A program made the position numbers and the translations under genes. Under the pieces are notes generated by a model. That model saw nothing but the letters and a program-made list of their open reading frames with translations, searched no databases and had not been told where the DNA came from. This document shows, piece after piece, positions 32,001 through 42,365 of a stretch of 64,000 nt of DNA. The stretch comes from Microbacterium sp. (lineage in GTDB: Bacteria; Actinomycetota; Actinomycetes; Actinomycetales; Microbacteriaceae): NCBI RefSeq assembly GCF_017305435.1, contig NZ_JAFKIP010000004.1, positions 186,001-250,000 on the forward strand. The letters are read 5' to 3'. Positions within the stretch are counted from its first letter, which is position 1, and each line of letters begins with the position of its first letter.

Positions 32001-33805
32001 AGCGTCGCGGTGGCCTCGTCGGCCTGCTCGCCGAGCGCCGCGGAGTTCTCGATCTCCATCAGGCCGACGACATCGGCATCCAGTGCGCCTATCGCCGCGA
32101 CGATCTTCGTCTGCTGCCGCTCGAGGTCGGCCGCGTCCCACGCGCCGCGCTGCGGGCAGCCCTCCCGAACGGTCACCCCGTCGCCGAGACGGTCTTTGTA
32201 CGCCACGCAGGAGGGGGAATCGGTCCCGAGCGTCGTGAAGTAGTTGAGGACGTTGAAGGACGCGACGCGGAGGTCTCCGCCGACCGCTACGGGCGCGGTC
32301 GTGCGCGGGTCGGAGAACGCGACGCCGTCCGCGCCCGATCCGTCGCCCGCGAGCGGGGCGGTGGGGTTGAGCTTCCACGTGTCGTTTCGCCAGTCGACGA
32401 TCACGGGGTCCGTGAACGCGACGGATGCCCCGACGACGATCGGCTCGACGAGCGACACGTAGGCGGGGGTCAGCCCGCTGTTCGCGCTCGAGAGGTAGTT
32501 GACACTCGTGCCGTCGTCGAGCGTGATGCCACGCGCAGCATTGTCGGCCGCGACGGCCGCCGCCTCGGGTGTGCCCGGGCGCGCGGCATCCGTCGGCTGA
32601 CGCAGCGGCGTCGTGCCCGCGGCGAGACCGACCTCGCCGTACTGATTGGTGGAGTAGGTGTTCGAGACGGTGAAGGCGCCCTGCGGAGCGATGAGCATCG
32701 ACTCGAGGCTCTCGCGTTGGGCCGCGTCGCTGGGCCACGCGACCGCAGCGGGTTGGGGCGCGGGCTGGGCGTCGAGATGCACCGCGACGCCCGGGCCGAC
32801 GGTGAGCTCGGTGAGGCCGTTCCACTCCGAGACGACGCCGGTCACGCGGACGGTGTCGCCGGAAGAGACCTCGGTGACGGCGCCCGGCGCGTAGACGAAG
32901 AGCGCGTCGGATGCCGCGTGGGAGGCGAGATCGATCGCCCCTCCCGTGCCGGAGGTCTGGATGACGTAGCCGTCGAAGCCGCCGGTCGGATAGTGCGCCG
33001 TCACGACGCCCTCGGTCGTGACCGTCTGGCCGGCGTAGGGCGAGGCGTCGCCGGCGCCCTGGATGTCGGCGATCGTGAGGACCGGCGGATCCGTCGGGTC
33101 GGTCGGGTCGGTGGGATCGGTCGGAAGGCCCGTCGGCGTCGGCGCACCCGCAGCGAAGTCGGCGGCGTTGTCGCCCGTGTTCGCGAAGTCGGCGCCCCGC
33201 GCCACGCTCGTCGCGTTGTCGGTGCCGGGCGCCGGGGCGCTGCCGGCGAAGTGCGTCGCCGCGCCCCAGCCGACGAAGTCGATGACCCGGTCGAGCCCGA
33301 CGAGGTCGGCGGCGCCCGTGAGGGGCGTCTGGTCGGCGACGAGGGCGACCTTGCCCTGGCTGCCCGACATCGGGATCGATCCCTCGACGTCCGCGGCGAA
33401 GCCGGGAAGGGACGTGTTCGATCCGGTCGCCTCACCGATGAGCACCTGACCGCCCGCCGGCACCGTGATGCCGGTGAGCGGCGTCACCTGCCACGACGCG
33501 CCCGTCGCCGAGGCGTACTGCACGCTGTATCCGGAGAGGTCGAACGCGGCATCCGACACATTGGCCAGCTCGATGAAATCTCGGGAGAGAGCGGCGCCGG
33601 CGTTGCCGCCGCCGCCGTACACCTCGGAGATCACGACGGCCGCGTCGGGAGCGACGGCGGCGTGCGCCGCGGGGGCGACGACGGCGCTCGCCGCCGCCGT
33701 CGCGAGCGCCGTCGCGATCGTCAGGGCGACCCGTGGCCGCCGTGAGCGTCGCGGCGAACGCGGGTCAGAGGCGGCGGAAGCGGGAACCGGGTACGCGTGC
33801 GTCAC
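29057..33805 (-). CDS. Secreted ExeM/NucH-type nuclease fused to 5'-nucleotidase
   Basis: 1582-residue exported protein. A basic n-region (RRSRRPR), a hydrophobic stretch (about 27-44) and AHA-A near 49 form a signal peptide. Next come a lamin-tail-like domain (about 52-190), a Thr/Asp/Pro linker (TDPTDPTDPTD), an OB-like region, an endonuclease/exonuclease/phosphatase domain (about 510-848, with ASFNVLNYF, MEIEN, GDFNSY and SDHDPVVV), and a UshA-like 5'-nucleotidase (about 850-1360, with INDFHGR, GDNIGAS, GNHEFDRG and GHTHKEY). Two Ig-like C-terminal repeats follow. It probably degrades extracellular DNA to nucleotides and then to nucleosides and phosphate. No LPXTG anchor is seen. GTG 33805 is preferred because it directly precedes the signal peptide. 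Confidence 0.88.
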   Translation of the reverse strand: MTHAYPVPASAASDPRSPRRSRRPRVALTIATALATAAASAVVAPAAHAAVAPDAAVVISEVYGGGGNAGAALSRDFIELANVSDAAFDLSGYSVQYASATGASWQVTPLTGITVPAGGQVLIGEATGSNTSLPGFAADVEGSIPMSGSQGKVALVADQTPLTGAADLVGLDRVIDFVGWGAATHFAGSAPAPGTDNATSVARGADFANTGDNAADFAAGAPTPTGLPTDPTDPTDPTDPPVLTIADIQGAGDASPYAGQTVTTEGVVTAHYPTGGFDGYVIQTSGTGGAIDLASHAASDALFVYAPGAVTEVSSGDTVRVTGVVSEWNGLTELTVGPGVAVHLDAQPAPQPAAVAWPSDAAQRESLESMLIAPQGAFTVSNTYSTNQYGEVGLAAGTTPLRQPTDAARPGTPEAAAVAADNAARGITLDDGTSVNYLSSANSGLTPAYVSLVEPIVVGASVAFTDPVIVDWRNDTWKLNPTAPLAGDGSGADGVAFSDPRTTAPVAVGGDLRVASFNVLNYFTTLGTDSPSCVAYKDRLGDGVTVREGCPQRGAWDAADLERQQTKIVAAIGALDADVVGLMEIENSAALGEQADEATATLVAALNAAAGAGTWAFVPSSADLPPAAEQDVITNAIIYRTAAVERVGDSRALGDQSDDGEAFQNAREPIAQTFAPAAGGAPFLFVVNHFKSKGSAGPWAGDADTGDGQGASNESRVRQAAALRDWVSDIRGDVDAVALAGDFNSYTQEDPLQVLYDAGYVDAAHAFDVGSSSYSFSGLSGSLDHILLSTAAKARATGADIWNINSGESVALEYSRYRSHGTDFYAPDAYRSSDHDPVVVGLSGAAAPVELTLLGINDFHGRIDQNTVAFAGTIEEQRAAASGPTLFLSAGDNIGASLFASSVAQDQPTIDVLNALGLQATAVGNHEFDRGFADLSGRVAGASDYPQLGANVYLKGTTTPALPEYQLWDAGSITVGVIGAVTEETPTLVSPAGVADLDFGDPVDAVNRVAAQLTDGDPANGEADVLVALYHEGAGAGTPDGATLDEELAAGGPFAHLVNDTDAKVGAIFTGHTHKEYAWSAPVPGSDRTRPVVQTGSYGANLGKITLTLDGSTGAVTAHTEELVKRTTTPAATLVATYPKVAAVDAIVTQALAAAAEVGNTAVGEVSGDITTAFAGGSFVDGVWTGGSRDDRAGESALGNTVGNMLRDSLSSLPNGAVIGVTNPGGLRAELWDTQAEFGATAVPGLPDGTVSFSQANAVLPFNNTLALVTLTGAQFQTLLEQQWQRAADGSVPQRPYLQLGLSDNVSYTFDASLPEGQRITSVTVDGQPIDPAANYRIGTFSFLATGGDNFRVFTEGADYVDTGLLDYEAWMDYIADGSPLAPSFAKHGVQVTGVPETVDAGAAVSFEVSGLDMTSRGAPQNTALQVAIGDDVLAEVPVTAGAAAVTVTLPADLASGTTTLTLTAPASGTVVRVPLEVTASVPLVETTTRLTAILPVHINRLVPSTLVATVRQSDGARAEGVVEFREGAKVVATVKVRYGVAAYTLGRLGGGTHTYTATFVPTDAATVAGSTSDPARVRVLF

Positions 33806-34022
33806 GATGATCTCCGAGGCGGTCCGCGCACGAAGGGGGGTTTCGCGCAGACGTCGGCCGCCAGATTGAGCATTCTTCGAAACGGCGCCCCTCGGCAAGC
33901 AGCAGAACCGTTAATTGTTTCTCATCGTCCCGTGTGCTGGCGTGTCGCCGCGGAGCGGGGTTATGGTTCGCCGTTCAGGCGCGCGCACGCGGCATCCGCC
34001 GTTCGCATGCGCCCGGCGCCGG

Positions 34023-34028
34023 TAGACT
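34023..34028 (+). promoter_or_regulatory. -10 element upstream of lepA (TAGACT)
   Basis: TAGACT sits nine nt before the lepA ATG, implying a 5' leader of only a few nucleotides. No ribosome site is seen in the gap. Confidence 0.45.
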
Positions 34029-34037
34029 TGACGAGAC

Positions 34038-35882
<1,845 letters not shown>

Positions 35883-35890
35883 CGCCCGGT

Positions 35891-35896
35891 TAGGCT
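35891..35896 (+). promoter_or_regulatory. -10 element upstream of DUF1990 gene (TAGGCT)
   Basis: TAGGCT seven nt before the ATG at 35904, as expected for a leaderless transcript starting at the codon. Confidence 0.45.
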
Positions 35897-35903
35897 GGAC
35901 GCC

Positions 35904-36554
35904 ATGCGCCGCGGGAACTTCCAAGAAGGCACCGTCGACTACGCCGCCGTCGGCGCGACGGGGGCTGCCGACCTCATGAGCTATCCGCCCGAACACAGCA
36001 TCCCCGCCGAGGCGTCGTGGCGGCTGGGCAGCGGCGAGAGCCGCTTCGAGAGCTCCGCCGACGCGCTCCTGTCGTGGACGGCCCTGCGCGGTGCGGGTCT
36101 CACCCTGAGCGACGTGCGCCCGGCGGCCGGACCCATGTACTCCGGCGTCGGTTTCGACGCCGAGGGCGCTCCTGTCGCGCCCAGCCGCCTCGAGGCGGAA
36201 CAGCGCTTCGATGCCGACGGCACGCCGTATGTCGCCGCCGGCACGACGATCCGCGTGCACGGGCGCGTGAAGGGGATGAATGCCGACGGCGAGCTGCGCG
36301 TCATCTCCGCGACGGAGGAGCCGCGTCGCGTGGCGTTCTCGCTCGGCACGGTCGGCGGATCGGTCGTGAGCGGGGAGGAGTCGTTCGCGATCGAGTGGGA
36401 CGACAGCGACGAGGTGCGCTTCGTCGTGCGGGCCTTCGACCGCCCGGTCGCGTTCGCGTATCGGATGCTCCCGCCGCTCGTGAAGCGCCGCCGCAGCGCG
36501 CTGTTCCAGGGGTATCTGCAGGCGATCTCGCCGCTGTACTCCACTCCCGCGTGA
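35904..36554 (+). CDS. DUF1990 family protein
   Basis: 216-residue protein of the DUF1990 family, of unknown function. The start (NFQEGTVDYAAVGATGA), the central RFDADGTPYVAAGTTIRVHG and the late segment VAFAYRMLPPLVKRRR are the recognisable parts; the family resembles START/Bet v I-like folds in length and strand pattern. The final nucleotide of its stop overlaps the hemW ATG, so the two genes are translationally coupled. Confidence 0.8.
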   Translation: MRRGNFQEGTVDYAAVGATGAADLMSYPPEHSIPAEASWRLGSGESRFESSADALLSWTALRGAGLTLSDVRPAAGPMYSGVGFDAEGAPVAPSRLEAEQRFDADGTPYVAAGTTIRVHGRVKGMNADGELRVISATEEPRRVAFSLGTVGGSVVSGEESFAIEWDDSDEVRFVVRAFDRPVAFAYRMLPPLVKRRRSALFQGYLQAISPLYSTPA

Positions 36555-37771
36555 TGGGCTCGGCTCTTCCGCTCGGCGACCCCGCGCCCGCCGACGGCGC
36601 GTTGTCGCCCGACCTCGGGATCGACCCGGCGGTCGACTTCGGGGTGTACCTGCACGTGCCGTTCTGCCGGGTCCGGTGCGGGTACTGCGACTTCAACACC
36701 TACACGGCGACCGAGTTGCGCGGCGCTCGTCAGGACGCCTACGCCGACGAGGTCTTGCGGGAGATCGCGCTGTCGCGGGAGGTGCTCGCTGCGCGCGGGC
36801 CGCTGCGTGCGGCATCCACCGTGTTCTTCGGCGGCGGAACACCGACGCTCCTGCCCGCGGGGGACCTGGCGCGCATGCTCGCCGGCGTTCGCGAAGCGTT
36901 CGCCCTGGCGCCGGATGCCGAGGTCACCGTCGAGGCGAACCCCGACACCGTGACGCCCGCGCTCGCCGAGGAGCTCGCCGACGCCGGGGTCACGCGCCTG
37001 TCGATCGGGATGCAGTCGGCGGTGCCGCATGTCCTCGCCGCGCTCGACCGCACCCACGACCCGGCCGGTGTCGCGACCGCCGTCGCCGCCGCGCGCGCCG
37101 CGGGCCTCGACGTCAGCGTCGACCTCATCTACGGCGCTCCCGGCGAGTCGCTCGCCGATTGGCGGACCTCCGTCCAGACGGCGATCGCGTTGGCACCGGA
37201 CCACGTCTCGGCGTACGCGCTCATCATCGAGGAGGGCACGCAGCTGCATCGCCAGATCCGCCGCGGCGAGGTGCCGGCACCCGACGACGACCTGCAGGCC
37301 GACATGTACGAACTCGTCGACGACCTCCTCGCCGAGGCGGGGTTCGACTGGTACGAGGTGTCGAACTGGGCGACGGCGCCCGCGCACCGTTCACGGCACA
37401 ACCTCGCCTATTGGCGCGGCACCGACTGGTGGGGCTACGGCCCCGGCGCGCACAGCCACGTGGCGGGGCTGCGCTGGTGGAACGTCAAGCATCCTGCGGC
37501 GTACGCCCAGCGGCTCGCTGCCGGCGAGTCGCCCGCGGCGGCGCGCGAGCGACCGGATGCCGCCGCGCGGCGCCTCGAGGACGTGCTGCTGCGGTCGCGG
37601 ATCGCGGAGGGGATCGCCGTGTCGGAGCTCGAGAGCGAGGGTCGGCACGCCGTGGCCTCCCTCATCGCCGACGGCCTCATCGACGGCGCTGCGGCCGTGC
37701 GCGGCCGTGTCGTGCTCACCCTCCGAGGCCGACTGCTCGCCGACGCCGTCGTCCGCGCCCTGACATCCTGA
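36554..37771 (+). CDS. hemW: Radical SAM heme chaperone HemW
   Basis: 405-residue radical-SAM protein. The cluster motif CRVRCGYCDFNTY (Cys-x3-Cys-x2-Cys) follows YLHVPF, and FGGGTPTLL is the SAM-binding loop. HemW proteins deliver heme to respiratory enzymes and were once annotated as oxygen-independent coproporphyrinogen oxidases. It lacks the extra N-terminal part of true HemN. ATG 36554 overlaps the previous stop; GTG 36551 in the same frame is a possible alternative start. Confidence 0.92.
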   Translation: MGSALPLGDPAPADGALSPDLGIDPAVDFGVYLHVPFCRVRCGYCDFNTYTATELRGARQDAYADEVLREIALSREVLAARGPLRAASTVFFGGGTPTLLPAGDLARMLAGVREAFALAPDAEVTVEANPDTVTPALAEELADAGVTRLSIGMQSAVPHVLAALDRTHDPAGVATAVAAARAAGLDVSVDLIYGAPGESLADWRTSVQTAIALAPDHVSAYALIIEEGTQLHRQIRRGEVPAPDDDLQADMYELVDDLLAEAGFDWYEVSNWATAPAHRSRHNLAYWRGTDWWGYGPGAHSHVAGLRWWNVKHPAAYAQRLAAGESPAAARERPDAAARRLEDVLLRSRIAEGIAVSELESEGRHAVASLIADGLIDGAAAVRGRVVLTLRGRLLADAVVRALTS

Positions 37772-37807
37772 CCGCCCCCCGCACCCTCTGCCCGCGCCAG
37801 CGGCCGC

Positions 37808-39259
37808 TCAACCGGGCAGCGAATCCAGGGCTTCGGCGCGACGAAGCGGGGTGACGCGCGAGGGGACGTCGTACAGCTGGACCTCGCGCCCGGTTCCGTA
37901 GCGGGGCCACCCCGGATCGCCCGACTGGACGACCCGGATCCAGTCGGCGTGCATGCGCGCCGCGAGCTCGCGTGGAGCGTCGGGACCGACGATCGTCTGC
38001 GAGTCGGGTGCCTCGACGCGGTCGAAGACGAAGCCGATGTCGATCGCGTGCGCCGCGCGCAGGTCGCGGACGGGGCTCGGCCAGGCGAGCTCGTAGACAT
38101 GGGTCGGGGCGGTGCGTGCCGCCGCGACACGCGCCGCCGGCGCGCGCAGCAGTCGGTCGGTCACGATCTGGCCGAGGATCTCGCCCGGTGATGCTCCGGG
38201 GAACGCGGAGCGGTAGGCGCGCACGGCGCTCCGAGGCACACCGGTCGCGAGGCGGGCGAGGGTGAGCTTGAGGCTGCTGATGCCGGCGAGCTGCTCCGGG
38301 GTGAACCACAGCCGGTACTCGTCCGTGTTCGTGCCGATGACGAGAGGGATCTCCACCGACCGCAGGGCGACCTCCGGCGAGGCCGGGAGGGTATCCGGAT
38401 CGAGCGCGAGCGCGTAGCCGGGAGTGCCGGAGAGCGGCGTGGACCCCTCGGCGAGGCGTCGTCGGGCGTCGAGAAGGACCCGCGGCGAAACGGCCGCGAA
38501 CCCCTCTCTCGTCGCGGCGATCCCGAGCGCTTTCGCGAGTGCACGCGTCACGCGCTCCGCGCGCACGGGCGCGACGGCTTCGAGAGGCCCCGACTGGATG
38601 ATCGCTGCGACCGGTATCGTCGCGGTGTCGGGTCGGGAGAGAAGGGCTGCGACGAGGGCTCCGCCGGCCGACTCTCCGACGATCGTGATGCGCGCCGGAT
38701 CGCCGCCGAACCGCGCGATCTCGGTCTGCACCCAGACGAGTCCCGCCGCCGCATCGCACAGCCCGAGATTGCGCGGGGCGCCCTCGAGCACGGAGAAGCC
38801 CTCGGCGCCGACGCGGTATCCGATCGACACGAACACGATGCCGTCGCGTGCGAAGGTCGTGCCGTCGTACGCGGGGAGGGCGGGAGTGCCGCGTTCCAGC
38901 GCGCCGCCGTGGTACCAGACGAAGACGGGCAGCGCTGCCCCGGAGGACGCCGCGTCGGCCGGCGCCCAGACGTTGACGGTGAGGATGTCCTCGCCGGGGA
39001 TCGCGACCGACCCGAGCAGCGCGCCGAGCGCCCCGAAGTACGGGTCCTGCGGGGCGGTCGGTCCGTGCTCCGCGGCATCCCGCACGTCCGTCCACGCGGG
39101 AACGGGCTGCGGCAGCGCGAATCGGCGCTCGCCGAACGGGGGGAGCGCGTAGGGGATGCCGAGGTAGCGGTCGACTCCTCCGCGCCGTGTGCCGCGCACC
39201 GCCCCCTTCGACGTCATGACGGCGGGGCGGAAGTCGGCATCGGCGCGCATACGGCTCAT
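37808..39259 (-). CDS. Carboxylesterase type B
   Basis: 483-residue alpha/beta-hydrolase of the carboxylesterase B family. The N-terminal YLGIPYALPPFGERRF, the oxyanion region VWYHGGALERG, the nucleophile elbow GESAGG, the acid in GTNTDEYRLWF and the His in AAHAIDIGFVFD are all seen. There is no signal peptide, so it is probably cytoplasmic. The start is ATG 39259 (MSRMRADADF); the ATG at 39250 is an alternative. It is divergent from hrcA, and the CIRCE element lies only 21 bp upstream of its start, so heat-shock control of this gene is possible. Confidence 0.88.
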   Translation of the reverse strand: MSRMRADADFRPAVMTSKGAVRGTRRGGVDRYLGIPYALPPFGERRFALPQPVPAWTDVRDAAEHGPTAPQDPYFGALGALLGSVAIPGEDILTVNVWAPADAASSGAALPVFVWYHGGALERGTPALPAYDGTTFARDGIVFVSIGYRVGAEGFSVLEGAPRNLGLCDAAAGLVWVQTEIARFGGDPARITIVGESAGGALVAALLSRPDTATIPVAAIIQSGPLEAVAPVRAERVTRALAKALGIAATREGFAAVSPRVLLDARRRLAEGSTPLSGTPGYALALDPDTLPASPEVALRSVEIPLVIGTNTDEYRLWFTPEQLAGISSLKLTLARLATGVPRSAVRAYRSAFPGASPGEILGQIVTDRLLRAPAARVAAARTAPTHVYELAWPSPVRDLRAAHAIDIGFVFDRVEAPDSQTIVGPDAPRELAARMHADWIRVVQSGDPGWPRYGTGREVQLYDVPSRVTPLRRAEALDSLPG

Positions 39260-39280
39260 CGTAGGGCGACCGCGATAGGA

Positions 39281-39307
39281 TTGGCACTCGATCGTCGGGA
39301 GTGCCAA
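39281..39307. promoter_or_regulatory. CIRCE operator (HrcA-binding site)
   Basis: TTGGCACTC-N9-GAGTGCCAA, with perfect 9-bp inverted arms, ending 15 nt before the hrcA ATG. This is the standard HrcA target and implies autoregulation of the hrcA-dnaJ operon. Confidence 0.95.
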
Positions 39308-39322
39308 CCAGGAGGAGGGGTC

Positions 39323-40372
39323 ATGGTCTCGGAGCGCGGCCTGCAGGTCCTCCGCGCCATCGTGCAGGACTACGTCGACACGAACGAGCCGGTCGGCAGC
39401 AAGACGATCGTCGATCGCCACCAGTTCGGCGTATCCGCGGCGACGATCCGCAACGACATGGCCCTCCTCGAGGACGAGGATCTCATCGTTGCCCCGCACA
39501 CCTCGTCGGGCCGCGTCCCGACCGACAAGGGCTATCGCGTGTTCGTCGACCACCTCGCCGAGCTGCGGCCGCTCTCGGGCGCGCAGCGCGCGGCGATCTC
39601 GACGTTCCTCGCCGACCCCGCCGATCTCGACGACCTCCTCACGCGCACGGTGCGCGCCCTCACCCAGCTGACGGGCCAGGTCGCGATCGTGCAGTACCCG
39701 TCGTTCGCCCGCGCGAGCGTCTCGCACGTCGAGTTCGTGCACCTCGGCGGCGCGCGCGTCGTCGTGATCGTCGTGACGGACACGGGCCGGGTCTCGCAGC
39801 GGGTCGCGTTCCTGCCGTACGAGCTCGCCGAGACGGATGCCGCCGCCGTCAAACAGTCCATCGCCGCGCTCGTGACGGGCAAGCCCGTCGCCGAGGCGGC
39901 GCAGGCGATCGCCGATCTCGGCGTGACGCCGACCGCGCTATCCGGCGCGTCCGAGGCGGTGGACACGGCGGTGCGCGTCGTCGCGCGGATCGTCGCGGAG
40001 GAGCTCGAGGACTTCCGGCAGGACAAGCTCGTCATGGCCGGGAGTGCGACGCTCGCGCGCCGCGAGGGCGACTTCCGCGGCAGCATCTACCCGCTGCTGG
40101 AGGCGATCGAGGAACAGGTGACGCTCCTCCGGCTCATGGGAGAGATGGTCGCCGATGACAAGGGTCTCGCGGCGAGCATCGGGCGTGAGAACGCCGACTT
40201 CGGCCTCGCCGAGGCATCCGTCGTGACGAGCGACTACGACGGCGCCGGCAGCCGCGCTCGGGTCGGGCTGCTGGGTCCGATGCGGATGGACTACCCCACC
40301 AACCTCGCGGCGGTTCGCGCCGTCGCGCACTACCTCAGCCGCCTGCTCGACGAGGACGACGCGTCCCGCTGA
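39323..40372 (+). CDS. hrcA: Heat-shock repressor HrcA
   Basis: 349-residue repressor binding CIRCE and controlling dnaJ and groE-type chaperone genes. The N-terminal winged helix has VSERGLQVLRAIVQDYV, the recognition segment is SAATIRNDMALLE, followed by HTSSGRVPTDKGYRVFVD; the C-terminal GAF-like part contains LLGPMRMDYPTNLAAV. ATG 39323 is preceded by GGAGGAGGGG. The open frame extends upstream to 38909 but is antisense to the esterase gene, so it is not used. Confidence 0.96.
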   Translation: MVSERGLQVLRAIVQDYVDTNEPVGSKTIVDRHQFGVSAATIRNDMALLEDEDLIVAPHTSSGRVPTDKGYRVFVDHLAELRPLSGAQRAAISTFLADPADLDDLLTRTVRALTQLTGQVAIVQYPSFARASVSHVEFVHLGGARVVVIVVTDTGRVSQRVAFLPYELAETDAAAVKQSIAALVTGKPVAEAAQAIADLGVTPTALSGASEAVDTAVRVVARIVAEELEDFRQDKLVMAGSATLARREGDFRGSIYPLLEAIEEQVTLLRLMGEMVADDKGLAASIGRENADFGLAEASVVTSDYDGAGSRARVGLLGPMRMDYPTNLAAVRAVAHYLSRLLDEDDASR

Positions 40373-40467
40373 GCCTGCGGAAGTGAGCCCGGGGACACCG
40401 CGTCCCGGGAGCACGCGGAGCACATACGGAAGACACACCGCGCCGGGCGCGGTCAGGAAAGGCGATT

Positions 40468-41577
40468 GTGGCCGACCACTACGAAGTTCTGGGAGTCTCG
40501 CGCGACGCGTCGCCCGAGGAGATCAAGAAGGCGTACCGCCGTCTCGCGCGGGAGCTGCACCCCGACGTGAACCCGGGCGAAGAGGCATCCGAGCGCTTCA
40601 AGCTCGTCACGCATGCGTACGACGTGCTGAGCGACCCCGAGCAGCGCCAGCGCTACGACATGGGCGGCGACGGGTCGCCGTTCGGCGGAGGCGCGGGCGG
40701 GTTCGGCGGGTTCGGCGACATCTTCGAGACCTTCTTCGGCGGCGGGGGAGCCCGGTCGGGGCGGCCGCGCTCGCGTCGCGAACGCGGACAGGACGCGCTC
40801 GTGCGCGTCACGCTGGACCTGCGGGATGTCGTCTTCGGCACGCACCGCGACATCGAGGTCGACACGGCGGTCCTCTGCGACACGTGCCAGGGCTCGTGCT
40901 GCCAGCCCGGCACGCAGCCGGTGACCTGCGACATCTGCCACGGTTCCGGCCAGGTCCAGCGCACCGTGCGGAGCCTGCTCGGCAACGTCGTGACCTCCCA
41001 GCCGTGCACGACCTGCCAGGGCTACGGCACCACCATCCCGTACCCGTGCGCGACGTGCCAGGGACAGGGCCGCGTGCGCGCCCGCCGCACCGTGTCGGTC
41101 GACATCCCCGGCGGCGTTGAGACGGGACTGCGGCTGCAGCTGCCCGGCTCGGGCGAAGTGGGGCCCGCGGGAGGTCCGCACGGCGACCTGTACCTCGAGG
41201 TCACGGTCGCTCACGACGAGGTCTTCAGCCGGGAGGGCGACGACCTCCTCGCGACGCTCGAGGTGTCGATGCCCGACGCGATCCTCGGCGCGAAGACGAC
41301 GATCACTTCGCTCGACGGCGACGTCGATCTCGAGGTGCGTGCGGGCGTGCAGTCGGGAGACGTGCTCACGATCAAGGGGCGCGGCGTCACGCCGCTGCGC
41401 GGGGGAACGCGCGGCGATCTGCGGGTCGGCGTGCAGGTCGTGACACCGACCAAGCTCGGCCCCAAGGAGCGCGCGCTCATCGAGGACTTCGCGAAGAAGA
41501 CGAAGGCTCCCGCGCCGCAGCTCGCGCAATTCCATCAGGGACTGTTCTCGAAGCTCCGCGACAAGTTCCGGGCCTGA
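40468..41577 (+). CDS. dnaJ: Chaperone DnaJ (DnaJ2-type)
   Basis: 369-residue Hsp40 co-chaperone. The J-domain has the HPD motif in ARELHPDVN, then come a Gly/Phe-rich stretch ([13 protein letters not shown]), four CxxCxGxG-type zinc repeats and a C-terminal substrate domain. In the first repeat the final Gly is replaced by Cys (CDTCQGSC), leaving two adjacent Cys. The start is GTG 40468 after GGAAAGG. It follows hrcA after 95 bp and is close to rsmE, so it belongs to the HrcA-controlled unit; this is the usual actinobacterial second dnaJ. Confidence 0.95.
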   Translation: MADHYEVLGVSRDASPEEIKKAYRRLARELHPDVNPGEEASERFKLVTHAYDVLSDPEQRQRYDMGGDGSPFGGGAGGFGGFGDIFETFFGGGGARSGRPRSRRERGQDALVRVTLDLRDVVFGTHRDIEVDTAVLCDTCQGSCCQPGTQPVTCDICHGSGQVQRTVRSLLGNVVTSQPCTTCQGYGTTIPYPCATCQGQGRVRARRTVSVDIPGGVETGLRLQLPGSGEVGPAGGPHGDLYLEVTVAHDEVFSREGDDLLATLEVSMPDAILGAKTTITSLDGDVDLEVRAGVQSGDVLTIKGRGVTPLRGGTRGDLRVGVQVVTPTKLGPKERALIEDFAKKTKAPAPQLAQFHQGLFSKLRDKFRA

Positions 41578-41589
41578 GAGGCGACCGAC

Positions 41590-42315
41590 ATGGCGCTGCA
41601 CTTCCTCGTCGACGACCTCTCCGCCGGGGAGGAGATCGCCCTCACCGGCGCCGAGGCGCACCACGCGGCCGTCGTCCGGCGCGTGCGCGTCGGTGAGGAG
41701 GTGACCGTCGGGGACGGGCGCGGCACGTGGCTGACCGGCGATGTCCAGGAGGTGTCGCCCCAGCGCGTCGTGGTCCGCGTCGTCGACAGGCGCATCGTGG
41801 CCCCGGCATCCCCGCGTCTCGTCCTGGTGCAGGCGCTTGCGAAGGGCGATCGCGACGAACTGGCCATCCAGGCCGCCACCGAGCTGGGCGTCGATGAGAT
41901 CGTCCCGTGGCAGGCGGCGCGCAGCGTCTCGCGGTGGACGGGCGACAAGACCGCGAAGGGCGTCGCGCGCTGGTCGACCATCGTGCGCGAAGCGGCGAAG
42001 CAGGCGCATCGCGCGTGGGTGCCGCCCGTCGCCGATCCCGTGACGACGGCCCAGATCGCCGCCCGCCGCGCGGCACGCGTGCTCGTGCTGGAGCCGACGG
42101 CATCCGCCGCCCTGTCGCACGTGGGAGTGGATGCCGAAGACTCCCGCGACCTCGTCCTCGTGGTCGGTCCGGAAGGGGGCATCGCTCCCGAGGAGCTGGC
42201 GACGCTCGCCGCGGCGGGAGCCGAGCTCGTGCGCCTCGGCGACACCGTGCTCCGCACGTCGACCGCCGGCCCCGCGGCGCTGGCGGTGCTCAATGCGCGC
42301 CTCGGGCGCTGGTGA
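41590..42315 (+). CDS. rsmE: 16S rRNA (uracil-1498-N3)-methyltransferase RsmE
   Basis: 241-residue SPOUT-fold methyltransferase that modifies U1498 of 16S rRNA. Diagnostic segments are ALAKGDRDELAIQAATELGV, the AARSVSRW region, VGPEGGIAPEE (SAM-binding knot) and LGDTVLRTSTAGPAAL. The start ATG is 12 bp after the dnaJ stop, so it lies in the same operon. Confidence 0.94.
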   Translation: MALHFLVDDLSAGEEIALTGAEAHHAAVVRRVRVGEEVTVGDGRGTWLTGDVQEVSPQRVVVRVVDRRIVAPASPRLVLVQALAKGDRDELAIQAATELGVDEIVPWQAARSVSRWTGDKTAKGVARWSTIVREAAKQAHRAWVPPVADPVTTAQIAARRAARVLVLEPTASAALSHVGVDAEDSRDLVLVVGPEGGIAPEELATLAAAGAELVRLGDTVLRTSTAGPAALAVLNARLGRW

Positions 42316-42352
42316 GCGCGGCCGCTCCCGCCACCGGTCGAACCCCGCGCCA

Positions 42353-42358
42353 TAGACT
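42353..42358 (+). promoter_or_regulatory. -10 element upstream of HIT gene (TAGACT)
   Basis: TAGACT seven nt before the ATG at 42366; consistent with a leaderless transcript and a separate promoter for the HIT-phoH-ybeY unit. Confidence 0.45.
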
Positions 42359-42365
42359 GGACGGC

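Noticed and set aside
31028..33745. 905-residue forward open frame inside the secreted nuclease gene
   Set aside because: Antisense shadow; Arg/Val/Gly-rich with no recognisable domain, while the reverse strand gives a coherent multi-domain protein.
40381..40460. Two short GC hairpins between hrcA and dnaJ considered as a terminator
   Set aside because: No T-tract follows and the order hrcA-dnaJ with shared heat-shock control suggests read-through; left as unexplained secondary structure.
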